Shown here piece by piece: positions 6,879 to 15,385 of a stretch of 45,972 nt of DNA. The position numbers were made by a program, and so were the translations under genes. Location: NCBI GenBank assembly GCA_025350665.1, contig JANXXJ010000145.1, positions 1 through 45,972 of the forward strand, written 5' to 3'. Source of the DNA: Gemmatimonadota bacterium. GTDB taxonomy: Bacteria > Gemmatimonadota > Gemmatimonadetes > Gemmatimonadales > GWC2-71-9. The notes beneath the pieces were generated by a model. That model saw only the letters and a program-made list of their open reading frames with translations. It did no database searches and was not told the origin of the DNA. The number at the start of each line of letters is the position of its first letter. The stretch's first letter is position 1.

Positions 6879-8816
6879 ATGGGTGCAACACGGTTCAGCG
6901 CGGGGCTCACTTCCCTGCTCTTGATGCTGGCGGGCGGGTGTTCCAAAGGCACGCCGATCGGTGCGAGCGCCGACGCGGCCTCCAAAGTCTATGTCGCGCC
7001 AGGTCAGTATGATGAACTCTATGCCTTCATGTCGGGTGGGTTCAGCGGCAACGTGACGGTTTATGGTCTGCCGTCCGGTCGTTTGCTCCAGCAAATCCCG
7101 GTGTTCTCGCAATATCCGGAGAAGGGCTACGGCTATTCCGAAGAGACCAAGGCGCTGCTCAACACGAGCTTCGGCTTCGTGCCGTGGGACGATGCCCACC
7201 ATCCCCAGCTGTCGACCACGGCCGGCGAGCAGGACGGCCGGTGGCTCTTCATCAACGGCAACAATACACCGCGGATTGCGCGTCTCGACCTGACCAGGTT
7301 CGAAACGGACGAGACGATCGAGATCCCGAACTCCGGCGGGGGCCACGCGTCACCCTTCCTGACCGAGAACACGGAATACGTTGTGAGCGCCACGCGGTTC
7401 TCGGTACCGACGCCACAGGCCGATGTGCCGATCGAAGGATCGAAGTTCGGCGGCATGCTCACGTTCGTGAAGGTCGACAAGGCCAGCGGCCACATGTCGG
7501 TCGGCTTTCAGATCCATATGCCCGGGTTCGATTACGATCTGTCCCGTTCGGGAAAGGGCCCGTCCCACGGCTGGTCCTTCTTCAGTTCGTACAACACGGA
7601 AGAGGCCAAGACGCTCCTCGAACGGAACGCCTCGCAGAAGGACAAGGACTTCATTGCCGCCGTGAACTGGAAACAGGCCGAGCAGTGCGTGGCGGATGGC
7701 AAGGCCAAACCCTGGCCGACCAGGTATGCCCACAATCTCCGTGATGTGAACGGTATCGCCCGGACCGAGATGCTGGCGGACGAACCGGTCCTGGAGCCCA
7801 AAGACTGTCCCGGGATCGTGTACTTCCTTCCGACGCCCAAATCGCCCCACGGCGTCGACGTCGATCCAAGCGGCGAGTACATCGTCGGTGGCGGGAAGCT
7901 GGCGACGGTGCTGCCGGTCCACTCATTCTCCAAGATGCAGAAGGCGATCGCCGACAAGGCGTTCGAGACCGAGATCGACGGGATTCCGGTGCTCAAGTAC
8001 GAGGCCGTCAACGCCTGCGAGGTTCAGAAGCCCGGTCTCGGGCCATTGCATACCGAGTTCGACGGCAAGGGCTTTGCCTACACGTCCGTGTTCCTGTCGT
8101 CCGAGATCATCAAGTGGGACCTCAAGAAGTGCGTCGTCGTCGACCGGGTACCGACCTACTACTCGATTGGCCACCTGATGATCCCGGGCGGAGACACCCG
8201 GAAGCCGTACGGCAAGTACGTGGTGGCCTTGAACAAGATCACGAAGGACCGCTACCTCCCGACCGGTCCGGACCTGACGCAGTCGGCGCAGCTGTACGAC
8301 ATTTCCGGCGACAAGATGAAACTGCTGCTCGACTTTCCGACGACCGGTGAGCCTCACTACGCCCAGGCCATCCCGGCTGGGAAGATTCGGGACCAGCAGC
8401 TCAAGACCTTCGCGTTGGCCGAGAACCATCATCCCCAGGCGATCAAGACCGAGAAGGACGCCAAGGTGGTTCGCGAAGGCAACAAGGTCCACGTCTACAT
8501 GACCGCGATCCGAAGCCACTTCATGCCCGATAACATCGAGGGTGTCCAGGTTGGTGACGAGGTCTACTTTCACATCACGAACCTCGAACAGGATTGGGAC
8601 GTGCCCCATGGCTTCGCCGTGATGGGCGCCCTGAACGGGGAACTCCTGGTCATGCCGGGCCAGACGTTGACGCTGGCCTGGAAGCCGGACCGCGCCGGCA
8701 TATTCCCGTTCTACTGCACCGATTTCTGCTCCGCGCTGCACCAGGAGATGCAGGGGTATATCCGGGTCTCGCCCAAGGGGTCCGGCACCAAAGTGCTCTT
8801 CAACACCGGGCAATGA
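6879..8816 (+). CDS. nosZ: Nitrous oxide reductase, clade II, probable lipoprotein
   Basis: This 645-residue protein reduces N2O to N2 at a four-copper CuZ centre, with electrons entering through CuA. The propeller domain carries the CuZ histidine segments DDAHHPQLS, GGHASPF, KSPHGVDVDPSG, GPLHTEFDGKG, IGHLMIPGG, EPHYAQ and ENHHPQA. The C-terminal cupredoxin domain has the CuA loop CTDFCSALHQEM (about residues 612-623), giving Cys, Cys, His and Met, with another His in WDVPHGF. The N-terminus has no twin-arginine motif and instead reads LLLMLAGGC, a hydrophobic stretch ending in a possible lipobox Cys (residue 22); this marks the Sec-exported clade II type and suggests membrane anchoring. The ATG at 6879 follows GAGGAGGG with 8-base spacing. 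The next gene starts inside its stop codon. Confidence 0.97.
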   Translation: MGATRFSAGLTSLLLMLAGGCSKGTPIGASADAASKVYVAPGQYDELYAFMSGGFSGNVTVYGLPSGRLLQQIPVFSQYPEKGYGYSEETKALLNTSFGFVPWDDAHHPQLSTTAGEQDGRWLFINGNNTPRIARLDLTRFETDETIEIPNSGGGHASPFLTENTEYVVSATRFSVPTPQADVPIEGSKFGGMLTFVKVDKASGHMSVGFQIHMPGFDYDLSRSGKGPSHGWSFFSSYNTEEAKTLLERNASQKDKDFIAAVNWKQAEQCVADGKAKPWPTRYAHNLRDVNGIARTEMLADEPVLEPKDCPGIVYFLPTPKSPHGVDVDPSGEYIVGGGKLATVLPVHSFSKMQKAIADKAFETEIDGIPVLKYEAVNACEVQKPGLGPLHTEFDGKGFAYTSVFLSSEIIKWDLKKCVVVDRVPTYYSIGHLMIPGGDTRKPYGKYVVALNKITKDRYLPTGPDLTQSAQLYDISGDKMKLLLDFPTTGEPHYAQAIPAGKIRDQQLKTFALAENHHPQAIKTEKDAKVVREGNKVHVYMTAIRSHFMPDNIEGVQVGDEVYFHITNLEQDWDVPHGFAVMGALNGELLVMPGQTLTLAWKPDRAGIFPFYCTDFCSALHQEMQGYIRVSPKGSGTKVLFNTGQ

Positions 8817-9469
8817 GCGCCATCACTGTTACGGTCGCGACGCCTGGTTCGGGCGTCGTGGCCGGGGAGGGAACGATGGCGGGGCAGAGACCGATGCCCG
8901 GGTGGACGCGGGTGCTGCTGGCCGGGACTGCCATCGCCCTCCTGACCACGTTCGTGGCGCCGCTGTGGCACATTGCGCTCAAGGCGCCCCAGTACCCGGA
9001 GGGCCTAGGGATGTACATCTGGTCGAATCGGATCACCGGCGACTTGAGGAGCATCAACGGGCTCAATCACTACATCGGGATGAAGACGATTCATCCCGAG
9101 GCCATCCCTGAACTCCGGTTCATGCCCAACATCGTGATCGGTCTGGTGTTGGCCGGTCTTCTCGCGGCCGGGTGGGGCCGGCGGGCCGGCCTGTTTGTCT
9201 GGACCGGCCTGTTCACGATCGGTGCCCTGGTTGGTCTCGCGGACTTCTGGCGCTGGGGGTACGATTACGGGCACAATCTCGATCCCGAGGCCGCCATCAA
9301 GATTCCCGGCATGAGTTACCAGCCCCCCCTGATCGGTCCGAAGCAGCTGCTGAATTTCGAAGCGACATCGTGGCCCGGTCTGGCCGGCTGGGTCGCGATC
9401 GCCGCTCTTCTGGCCGCGTTCGGCCTGTGCTGGCTTGAATGGCGCCGGGGGCGCCTGGCTCGGAGTTGA
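8813..9469 (+). CDS. Clade II nos-cluster integral membrane protein (NosB-like)
   Basis: This 218-residue protein has about four membrane helices: LLAGTAIALLTTFVAPLWHIAL, IVIGLVLAGLLAAGW, a long segment GLFVWTGLFTIGALVGLADF, and VAIAALLAAFGLCWL. Between helices 1 and 2 is a hydrophilic exported-looking segment with MYIWSNRITG and NGLNHYIGMK and several His, a pattern I recall from proteins directly downstream of nosZ in Bacteroidetes and other clade II organisms. The equivalent gene in Wolinella-type clusters is named nosB; its exact function is not established. The ATG overlaps the nosZ stop (ATGA), so translation is coupled. The His/Tyr/Met-rich external loop could take part in copper delivery or in docking NosZ, but that is inference. 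I leave the symbol blank because I cannot verify orthology. Confidence 0.8.
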   Translation: MSAITVTVATPGSGVVAGEGTMAGQRPMPGWTRVLLAGTAIALLTTFVAPLWHIALKAPQYPEGLGMYIWSNRITGDLRSINGLNHYIGMKTIHPEAIPELRFMPNIVIGLVLAGLLAAGWGRRAGLFVWTGLFTIGALVGLADFWRWGYDYGHNLDPEAAIKIPGMSYQPPLIGPKQLLNFEATSWPGLAGWVAIAALLAAFGLCWLEWRRGRLARS

Positions 9470-9909
9470 AGGCCGTTCCCTGGGTCATGCTTGCGTGGAT
9501 TGGCGCGGTCGGGTGTGGGCACCCTGCCCCGCGTCCGCTGGCGCTGGGCCGAGATGTCTGCGCGCATTGCCACATGAGACTCGAGGAGCGCCGGTTCGCC
9601 GGCGAGATCGTGTTCCGCACGGGCAAGGTCATCCCCTTCGACGACGTCGGGTGTCTGGCGATCGCCGTGGTCGCCGCCAACGGGTCGGCCATCCACTCGC
9701 TCTGGGCCTCCGATTACCTCGAGCCTGACTCCCTGGTCTCGGTGGAGCGCCTCGTCTTCGTGCAGACCGGTACGGTTCGCACGCCGATGAGCTACGGCAT
9801 CGTGGCGGTTCGGCCAGGGCCAGGCGCGGCCAGCCTCGCTCGTCAATTCGGAACCCGAGGCATGTCCTGGGCTGACCTGAAGGCCTGGGCAGGCGCGGCC
9901 CCGAAATGA
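9439..9909 (+). CDS. nosL: NosL-family copper chaperone lipoprotein
   Basis: This 156-residue protein has a short hydrophobic N-terminus ending in a lipobox-like AVGC and then the NosL signature D-x-C-x2-C-x-M as DVCAHCHM, the Cu(I) site that delivers copper for CuZ assembly in NosZ. The following segments (RRFAGEIVF, VIPFDDVGCLA, WASDYLEP) match the two-lobed NosL fold. The start is uncertain: ATG 9439 lies 31 bases inside the previous gene, while an in-frame TTG at 9466 would overlap its stop as TTGA and give a more compact signal sequence. The gene overlaps nosD by ATGA. It is expected to work with the NosDFY ABC complex, passing copper to apo-NosZ outside the cytoplasmic membrane. Confidence 0.88.
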   Translation: MAPGAPGSELKAVPWVMLAWIGAVGCGHPAPRPLALGRDVCAHCHMRLEERRFAGEIVFRTGKVIPFDDVGCLAIAVVAANGSAIHSLWASDYLEPDSLVSVERLVFVQTGTVRTPMSYGIVAVRPGPGAASLARQFGTRGMSWADLKAWAGAAPK

Positions 9910-11102
9910 TTGCGGCCCTGATCGCAGGCGTAGTGATCGTCTCACCGGCGGGTCCGGTATCGAGTCTTGGCGCGGCGGTCGCCCTCGCTCATCCGGGCGA
10001 TACTATCATCGTTCGGGCCGGCCACTATCGGGAGGGCCGGACGGTGCTGGTGGACCGGCCGGTGGTCATTCGTGGCGAAGGCGCCCCGGTCTTCGATGCC
10101 GGCGAACGGACCTTTCTTCTCGTGACGGCGAATGACGTTACGATCGAGGGCCTGGTGATCGCCGATGTGCAGCCGAGCAGCACGGACGATCGGGCTGCGA
10201 TCAAGCTCGACCACGTTACGCGGTGCGTCGTGCGTGGCAATCGAATCCAGCGCTCCTTCTTCGGCATTCACGGGTCGAAGGTGTCGAGTTGCCTGATCGA
10301 GGACAATCGCATCGAGGGACCGGGCGCCACCGAGCAAATGGCCGGCAACGCCATTCATTTCTGGTCATCGGCCAACGTCACGGTTCGGCGCAATCGGGTC
10401 GAGGGCCATCGCGACGGCATCTACCTCGAGTTCGTCCGCGGCAGCACGCTGAGCGACAACGTGAGTCGGCGGAATCGTCGCTACGGCCTTCACTTCATGT
10501 TCTCGGACAGCTGCCGGTACGAGCGCAATCGCTTCACGTCCAATGGCGCAGGAGTGGCGGTGATGTATTCGAAGCACGTGACCATGACCGGCAACGAATT
10601 CGCCCGGAACGAAGGCCAGGCGGCGTTCGGCCTGTTGCTCAAGGACATCAGCGACGGCGAAATCAGTGACAATCGGTTTACCAGCAATACCACCGGTCTG
10701 TATCTCGAGGGATCCAACCGCCTGGCCGTGCACGGCAACCGGTTCGAGGCAAACGGTTGGGCCCTTCGCCTCCTTGCCAACGCGACCGACAATGAGTTTG
10801 ACGGCAATGTCTTTCTGGCGAATGCCTTCGACGTGACCACCAACAGCCGGTCCGCCACCAGCCATTTCCGTGGCAACTACTGGGACCAATACCGGGGCTT
10901 CGACCTCGATCATGATGGGTACGGAGATGTGCCGCATCGCCCGGTCCGGCTCTTTTCTCTCGTCGTCGAACAGAATGAACCGGCCCTGATTCTGCTCCGG
11001 AGTCTGTTCGTCGATCTCCTGGACCAGGCCGAGCGGGTCCTCCCGATCCTCACGCCGGAGGCCCTGATCGATCCGGCGCCGCTGATGGCCCGCCCCCGGT
11101 GA
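9906..11102 (+). CDS. nosD: NosD, periplasmic copper-transfer beta-helix protein
   Basis: This 398-residue protein has a short N-terminal signal segment (MIAALIAGVVIVSPAGPV), then a right-handed parallel beta-helix built from more than ten turns of the kind GNRIQRSFFGIHGSK, DNRIEG, RRNRVEGHRDGIYLE and SDNRFTSNTTGLYLEGS. This is the NosD/CASH architecture. The segment YGLHFMFSDSC with His and Met followed by AVMYSKHVTMTGNEFARN is a typical NosD core. A C-terminal extension (about 340-398) has the helix FVDLLDQAERVLPIL, which in NosDFY anchors NosD to NosY. NosD accepts Cu(I) from NosL and hands it to NosZ. It overlaps nosL by ATGA and nosF by GTGA. Confidence 0.93.
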   Translation: MIAALIAGVVIVSPAGPVSSLGAAVALAHPGDTIIVRAGHYREGRTVLVDRPVVIRGEGAPVFDAGERTFLLVTANDVTIEGLVIADVQPSSTDDRAAIKLDHVTRCVVRGNRIQRSFFGIHGSKVSSCLIEDNRIEGPGATEQMAGNAIHFWSSANVTVRRNRVEGHRDGIYLEFVRGSTLSDNVSRRNRRYGLHFMFSDSCRYERNRFTSNGAGVAVMYSKHVTMTGNEFARNEGQAAFGLLLKDISDGEISDNRFTSNTTGLYLEGSNRLAVHGNRFEANGWALRLLANATDNEFDGNVFLANAFDVTTNSRSATSHFRGNYWDQYRGFDLDHDGYGDVPHRPVRLFSLVVEQNEPALILLRSLFVDLLDQAERVLPILTPEALIDPAPLMARPR

Positions 11103-11809
11103 TGCTGCTGATCCAGGGGCTTCGGAAGCGGTTCGGGCGCCTCGAGGTGCTGCGAGGCGTGGACCTCACGGCGGCGCCGGGCCGGATTACGGCGCTGGTC
11201 GGCCCGAATGCAGCCGGCAAGTCAACTCTGATCAAGACCATCATCGGTCTGGTTCGGATCGACGAGGGCACGGTGCTGATTGACGGGCAAAGCATCGACG
11301 GCGAACGGGCCTACCGCGAGCGAATCGGTTACATGCCGCAAGCGGCGAGGTTTCCCGAACAGCTGACGGGCCGGGAAGTCCTGGCGCTGGTGCGGCGACT
11401 GCGTCACGCCGATGCGCGGATTGATGATGCCCTGATCGGCCAGTTCGACCTGGACCCGATGCTCGACCGGCCCATTCGGACGTTGTCGGGCGGGACCCGG
11501 CAGAAGCTCAATGCCGTCGTGGCCTTTCTCTTCGCGCCAGACATGGTCGTCCTGGACGAACCCACCGGCGGCCTGGATCCAGTGGCAAGCGGCATTCTCA
11601 AGGACAAGCTGATCCGCTCGGCTGCCGCCGGTACGACGGTCTTCCTGACCTCGCACATCCTGACCGAAGTCGAGGAACTGGCCCACGACATCATCTTCCT
11701 GATGGAGGGCCGGGTGGCCTTTCAGGGGCCGATCGACCAGCTCCTCCGTGAGGCCGGGGAACCGCGCCTCGAACGGGCGGTGGCCCGCCTGATGACGGGC
11801 AGCCGATGA
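11099..11809 (+). CDS. nosF: NosF, ABC transporter ATPase for NosZ maturation
   Basis: This 236-residue ABC ATPase has Walker A GPNAAGKST near residue 36, a Q-loop MPQAAR, signature LSGGTRQKLN near residue 132, Walker B MVVLDEPTGGLDP and the H-loop in FLTSHILTEVEE. The length and short C-terminal tail fit NosF/CcmA-type single-domain ATPases. It would power the NosDFY machine that remodels NosD so that copper can pass to NosZ. The start is GTG 11099 overlapping the nosD stop as GTGA, or the adjacent ATG at 11102; the first choice matches the coupling seen across the operon. Confidence 0.93.
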   Translation: MMLLIQGLRKRFGRLEVLRGVDLTAAPGRITALVGPNAAGKSTLIKTIIGLVRIDEGTVLIDGQSIDGERAYRERIGYMPQAARFPEQLTGREVLALVRRLRHADARIDDALIGQFDLDPMLDRPIRTLSGGTRQKLNAVVAFLFAPDMVVLDEPTGGLDPVASGILKDKLIRSAAAGTTVFLTSHILTEVEELAHDIIFLMEGRVAFQGPIDQLLREAGEPRLERAVARLMTGSR

Positions 11810-12597
11810 CCGACCTCCGACAGGTGCTCGCCGCCCAGGTCCGCAACGTGTTGCGGAGCCGATGGCTGGTTGGCTACACGCTCCTGCTGCTCCTGGCGAC
11901 GGTGCTGCTGCTGCGTTTCGGCGGCAGCGGTACGCGGGCGCTGCTGAGCCTGGTCAACGTGGTGCTGCTGCTGCTGCCGCTGGTCAGCGTTGTCTTCGGG
12001 ACGCTTTACGTCTACAACGCCCGGGAATTCATCGAACTCCTGCTGGCGCAGCCGGTCGGCCGGGGCGCGGTCTATCTGGGCCTGTTCGGAGGCCTGGCCA
12101 TTCCTCTCAGCCTGGCGTTGCTGGCTGGGGTCGGGGGGCCGCTCGTGGTCGAGGCATTGCAGGATCCGTCCGTGTGGCGGCCGCTGGCCATGCTCCTCAC
12201 CGTCGGCGTGCTGCTTACGCTGGTGTTCACCGCGTTCGCGCTCTGCGTCGCGGTGCTGGTTGAGGAGCGCTCGCGAGGCTTCGGGGCCGCGCTCCTGGTG
12301 TGGCTGGCCTGTACGGTGGTCTACGACGGCCTGATTCTACTGGTCCTGACGACGTTCCGGGACTATCCTCTCGAGGCGCCCGTCCTGGTGCTCACGTTTC
12401 TCAACCCGATCGATCTCGCCCGCGTGGTATTGCTGCTGACCTTCGATGTGGCGCTGTTGATGGGGTACACGGGTACCGTGTTTGCCCGAATGTTCGGCAC
12501 GGCGGGAGGCCTGGTGGCGGCGTTCTCGATGCTGCTGGTGTGTGCGGCCGTACCCTTGTGGGCCGGGTACCGCTGGTTTCGACGAAAGGACTTCTAG
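11806..12597 (+). CDS. nosY: NosY, ABC transporter permease for NosZ maturation
   Basis: This 263-residue protein has six predicted membrane helices, beginning VGYTLLLLLATVLLLRFG and ending AAFSMLLVCAAVPLWAGY. The coupling-helix region YVYNAREFIELLLAQPVGR is the classic NosY/ABC-2 signature between helices 2 and 3. It would dimerise, bind NosF on the cytoplasmic side and NosD outside. The ATG overlaps the nosF stop (ATGA). It is the last gene of the cluster: the stop is followed 10 bases later by the stop of a convergent gene. No nosR, nosG, nosH or nosX gene is visible, so quinol-linked electron supply by those proteins is not encoded here. Confidence 0.92.
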   Translation: MTDLRQVLAAQVRNVLRSRWLVGYTLLLLLATVLLLRFGGSGTRALLSLVNVVLLLLPLVSVVFGTLYVYNAREFIELLLAQPVGRGAVYLGLFGGLAIPLSLALLAGVGGPLVVEALQDPSVWRPLAMLLTVGVLLTLVFTAFALCVAVLVEERSRGFGAALLVWLACTVVYDGLILLVLTTFRDYPLEAPVLVLTFLNPIDLARVVLLLTFDVALLMGYTGTVFARMFGTAGGLVAAFSMLLVCAAVPLWAGYRWFRRKDF

Positions 12598-12607
12598 GCC
12601 CCGCTTG

Positions 12608-12964
12608 TCAGGCCGGCCTGGACCGGAAGATGAAGTAGACGGCTCCCAGCAGACAGCAACCCGCCCAGACGAAGTCGAGTTTGGGCGGCTGTTTCATATA
12701 GTAGACCGCGAATGGCACGAACACGGAGAGTGTCACCACTTCCTGCAGAATCTTGAGTTGTCCCAGGTCCATCGTTCCGTATCCCATCCGATTGGCCGGG
12801 ACCTGGAGCAGGTACTCAAACAGCGCAATCCCCCAACTGGCGAAGGCGGCGATGTACCAGGGCCGGCCCGCCAGGTTCCGGAGGTGGGCGTACCAGGCGA
12901 ACGTCATGAATACGTTCGACAGGGCCAGGAGCCCGGCGGTCCGGGCGACGATGCCGAGGTTCAT
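12608..12964 (-). CDS. DMT/DUF486-family small membrane protein
   Basis: This 118-residue protein has four predicted helices: LLALSNVFMTFAWYAHL, IAAFASWGIALFEYLLQV, VVTLSVFVPFAVYYM and FVWAGCCLLGAVYFIFR. The motifs FMTFAWY, EYLLQVPANRMGY and LKILQEVVTL are characteristic of the DUF486 family, which is related to drug/metabolite transporter proteins. The transported substrate is unknown. It lies 15 bp downstream of the nitronate monooxygenase-type gene on the same strand, and a thioesterase is further upstream, so the three probably form an operon. No disruption is visible. Confidence 0.88.
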   Translation of the reverse strand: MNLGIVARTAGLLALSNVFMTFAWYAHLRNLAGRPWYIAAFASWGIALFEYLLQVPANRMGYGTMDLGQLKILQEVVTLSVFVPFAVYYMKQPPKLDFVWAGCCLLGAVYFIFRSRPA

Positions 12965-12979
12965 GGTGGTGGGTCCTCG

Positions 12980-13975
12980 TTAGGTGTTCCGGGCGGCCCG
13001 GGCAAACCGATCGAAGATGCGAGCCACGGGCTCGATCGCCTCGATCGTCGCGACGCTTCGGCCGGCCTGCCAGATGGCCCGGGAGGGGTCGTCCGCCCGG
13101 GCGCCGCCCCGGATGGAGGTGCGTTTGAGATCCCAGGCCGCGCGCAGCGCGAAGAAGCTCCGGATCCACTTCTTGGTGCGCCGACCCCGGAACAGGCGGC
13201 GAGCCAGCGGCCCGATCGTCGTGCCGATGCGGTCGATGTACGGGGTCCGAATGACGGCGACCGGCACGCCACTCAGGCGTTCCGTCAGGACGATGTCGGA
13301 TTCGTCGGCCGTGAGGATGGCCTGCTTGTAGGGTTCGCTGGCGGTGCACTCGACGGTGGCAATCAGTCGCGTGCCCAGCTGAACCCCGGCATAACCGACA
13401 CGGAGCGCGTCGATGAACTCCCGCTCACCGCCAACACCCCCGGCGCAGATCATCGGGAGATTCAAGTCTCCCAGGTCATTGAACAGGGCCTCCGGCGTCA
13501 GCGCGCCGGCGTGGCCTCCGGCCCGGCGGTTCACGGCGATCAGGCCCTGAACGCCGGCATCGCGCGCCTTGAGAGCCCATTTTCGCTCGGTGACGTCGTG
13601 GTACACGATGCCGCCGAACGGCCGCACGGCGTCGACGACCCACCGCGGGTTGCCCAGCGAGGTCACGAAGAAACGGACGCCCTCTTCCAGGGCGATGGCG
13701 ACCCACTTCACCATTCGTTCCTGATAGGTCCGGGACGAAGCCTCGATCAGGGCATTGAAACCGATCGGCTTGGTCGTCGCCGCCCGGATCTGCCTGAGGC
13801 CGGCGCGGAAATCGTGGCCATGGACGTACGTGAGGGACACCGGTTGAACCACACCCAGCCCGCCCGCCTCGGACACCGCGGCGACGAGTTCGGGGTTGCT
13901 GCACGGATACATCGGGCCCCCGATGATCGGCAGCGCCACACCGGTGGCGCGGGTGAAGGCCGTGTCGAGGTTCAT
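12980..13975 (-). CDS. Nitronate monooxygenase-family flavoprotein
   Basis: This 331-residue TIM-barrel FMN enzyme of the 2-nitropropane dioxygenase/nitronate monooxygenase family has PIIGGPMYPCSNPELVAAVS at the N-terminus, GGLGVVQP (first flavin contact), VNRRAGGHAG near residue 180 with the catalytic-type His, and the phosphate-binding ICAGGVGGEREF plus GYAGVQLGTRLIAT. Typical members oxidise nitronates such as propionate-3-nitronate; others of this shape are enoyl reductases or unassigned. The ATG at 13975 sits 7 bases after the thioesterase stop. The neighbours do not suggest a nitro compound pathway. Confidence 0.88.
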   Translation of the reverse strand: MNLDTAFTRATGVALPIIGGPMYPCSNPELVAAVSEAGGLGVVQPVSLTYVHGHDFRAGLRQIRAATTKPIGFNALIEASSRTYQERMVKWVAIALEEGVRFFVTSLGNPRWVVDAVRPFGGIVYHDVTERKWALKARDAGVQGLIAVNRRAGGHAGALTPEALFNDLGDLNLPMICAGGVGGEREFIDALRVGYAGVQLGTRLIATVECTASEPYKQAILTADESDIVLTERLSGVPVAVIRTPYIDRIGTTIGPLARRLFRGRRTKKWIRSFFALRAAWDLKRTSIRGGARADDPSRAIWQAGRSVATIEAIEPVARIFDRFARAARNT

Positions 13976-13982
13976 CGGTGCT

Positions 13983-14459
13983 CTAGGGAGTGCGGGGGGC
14001 GAGGCGCCAGATAGTGTGGACCAGACCGACCTGGTCGCCCTGGGCGTCGGTGATCACGGTCTCGACCCGATGGTCGACGGGCCCGGTCCCAACCACAGGG
14101 ACGGTAACCCGAGCCTCAGCGATGAGGTGCCCGCGGGCCTTCTTGGGGTAGTGGGCGCCGATGTCAGTCACGATGCCCCGAATCGAGGCCGGCAACGCCA
14201 GCGTCATGGCCAGGCCACTGGTCATTTCGCCCAGGTTTACGAGGGCCACGGCGTGAATTGAGTGGAGGTGATTGCGAAGCGCCCGTCGGTCCACCAGCCC
14301 AACCCGGCAATACCCTGGTTCGAGGGTTTCGACGGTGGCGCCGATTGAACCGCTGTAGGGGACCAGCAAGCCGAAGGTCCGGCTGAAGAGCCATCGCCCC
14401 CCGGGCAGGGGCGACAGGCGGCGCCAGAGCCGGTCGAGGTCGTCGCGTTGGGAGGCCAT
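13983..14459 (-). CDS. DUF4442-type hotdog-fold thioesterase
   Basis: This 158-residue protein has the hotdog core motif HSIHAVALVNLGEMTSGLAM, in which N/H and E residues serve acyl-CoA thioesterases, followed by strands GIVTDIGAHYPKKARGHLIAE and DHRVETVITDAQGDQVGLVH. It resembles DUF4442/YiiD-C type thioesterases. The long open frame extends upstream to 14657, but the ATG at 14457-14459 has AGGAGA about 9 bases upstream and fits the family length, and the extension would overlap the divergent TauE/SafE gene. It is first in a likely three-gene operon with the flavoprotein and DUF486 protein. The substrate is unknown. Confidence 0.8.
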   Translation of the reverse strand: MASQRDDLDRLWRRLSPLPGGRWLFSRTFGLLVPYSGSIGATVETLEPGYCRVGLVDRRALRNHLHSIHAVALVNLGEMTSGLAMTLALPASIRGIVTDIGAHYPKKARGHLIAEARVTVPVVGTGPVDHRVETVITDAQGDQVGLVHTIWRLAPRTP

Positions 14460-14616
14460 GCTGCAAGGTCTCCTCGGCGGCGGGCGGTCGTCAACGATCG
14501 GCAACGGTGACCCGACCTCGAGTCCGGCCACGGGAACTTCCGCCCGGTGTGGTACAGGTCCAGATTTCCCTCGACCTCCGCACGTTGCTTCAGACCATCG
14601 ACCGGATCCGGGGTGA

Positions 14617-15375
14617 ATGCCAGTGAACGTGCTCGGTTTCGGCTTGGCAGTAGTCATCGGCCTTACCCTGGGTCTCCTCGGCGGCGGGGGGTCGATTCTG
14701 ACCGTTCCCGTACTGGTCTACGTGCTGCGTTATTCAATGGAGCAGGCGGCCCCGATGAGCCTCATCGTGGTGGGCGTGACCAGCGTGGTCGGTGCCCTCA
14801 ACCACCACCGGGTCGGCAACATCAAATGGGATACGGCGCGGGCCTTCGTGCCGGCCGCCGTGCTGGGCGCGTTCGCGGGGGCGCGGATTTCGGCCGCAGT
14901 CCCAAGCCAGGTGCGAATGATGATCTTCGCGGGATTGATGCTGGCCGCTGCCGTGTCGATGTTCTTCGGGCCCGCTCTGTGGCGTCGCAACGGAGATGAC
15001 GCGACCCCGACGCGCCAGCCCTGGTGGGCGCTTTCCGCGCTGGGCGTGGTGGTCGGCGCGATTACCGGACTGGTCGGCGTTGGCGGAGGGTTTATGTACG
15101 TGCCGGCGCTGGTTCTGCTCGGCGGGTTGGCCATGCGGCAGGCGGTGGGCACCAGCCTGGTGCTGATCGTCGCCAGTTGTGCCTCGGGCTTGCTCGGCTA
15201 CGCGGGCCGCGTGGAATTTGATTGGCCCGCGATCGCGGCGTTCACTTCGTTGGCGGTGGCCGGGGTGCTGGTGGGAAGTCGCCTCGCCGCCCGGGTGTCT
15301 CAGACCGGCCTCAGGCGGGGGTTTGCGGTGCTCCTGATCATTCTTGGTCTGGCCGTCATGATCCGGCCGCGATAA
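14617..15375 (+). CDS. TauE/SafE-family sulfite or anion exporter
   Basis: This 252-residue protein has about eight hydrophobic helices in two homologous halves. Each half carries the glycine-rich signature of the family: GLTLGLLGGGGSILTVPVLV near the N-terminus and GAITGLVGVGGGFMYVPALV in the middle. The family exports sulfite, sulfoacetate or related C2/sulfur anions across the inner membrane. The gene is followed after 10 bp by a metallo-beta-lactamase/rhodanese gene, a pairing common in sulfur detoxification operons. The start ATG is at 14617; a GTG at 14623 is an alternative. The upstream 157 bp is shared with the divergent thioesterase and should hold both promoters. Confidence 0.92.
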   Translation: MPVNVLGFGLAVVIGLTLGLLGGGGSILTVPVLVYVLRYSMEQAAPMSLIVVGVTSVVGALNHHRVGNIKWDTARAFVPAAVLGAFAGARISAAVPSQVRMMIFAGLMLAAAVSMFFGPALWRRNGDDATPTRQPWWALSALGVVVGAITGLVGVGGGFMYVPALVLLGGLAMRQAVGTSLVLIVASCASGLLGYAGRVEFDWPAIAAFTSLAVAGVLVGSRLAARVSQTGLRRGFAVLLIILGLAVMIRPR

Positions 15376-15385
15376 GCGAGGTCCC

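Noticed and set aside
12611-12624. Palindrome CAGGCCGGCCTG between nosY and the DUF486 gene as a terminator
   Set aside because: It has no loop and lies inside the C-terminal codons of the DUF486 gene, so it cannot form a normal hairpin terminator.
12482-14014. A 510-residue open frame on the plus strand
   Set aside because: It runs antisense to the DUF486, nitronate monooxygenase and thioesterase genes, is rich in Arg/Gly/Pro, and has no recognisable motif.
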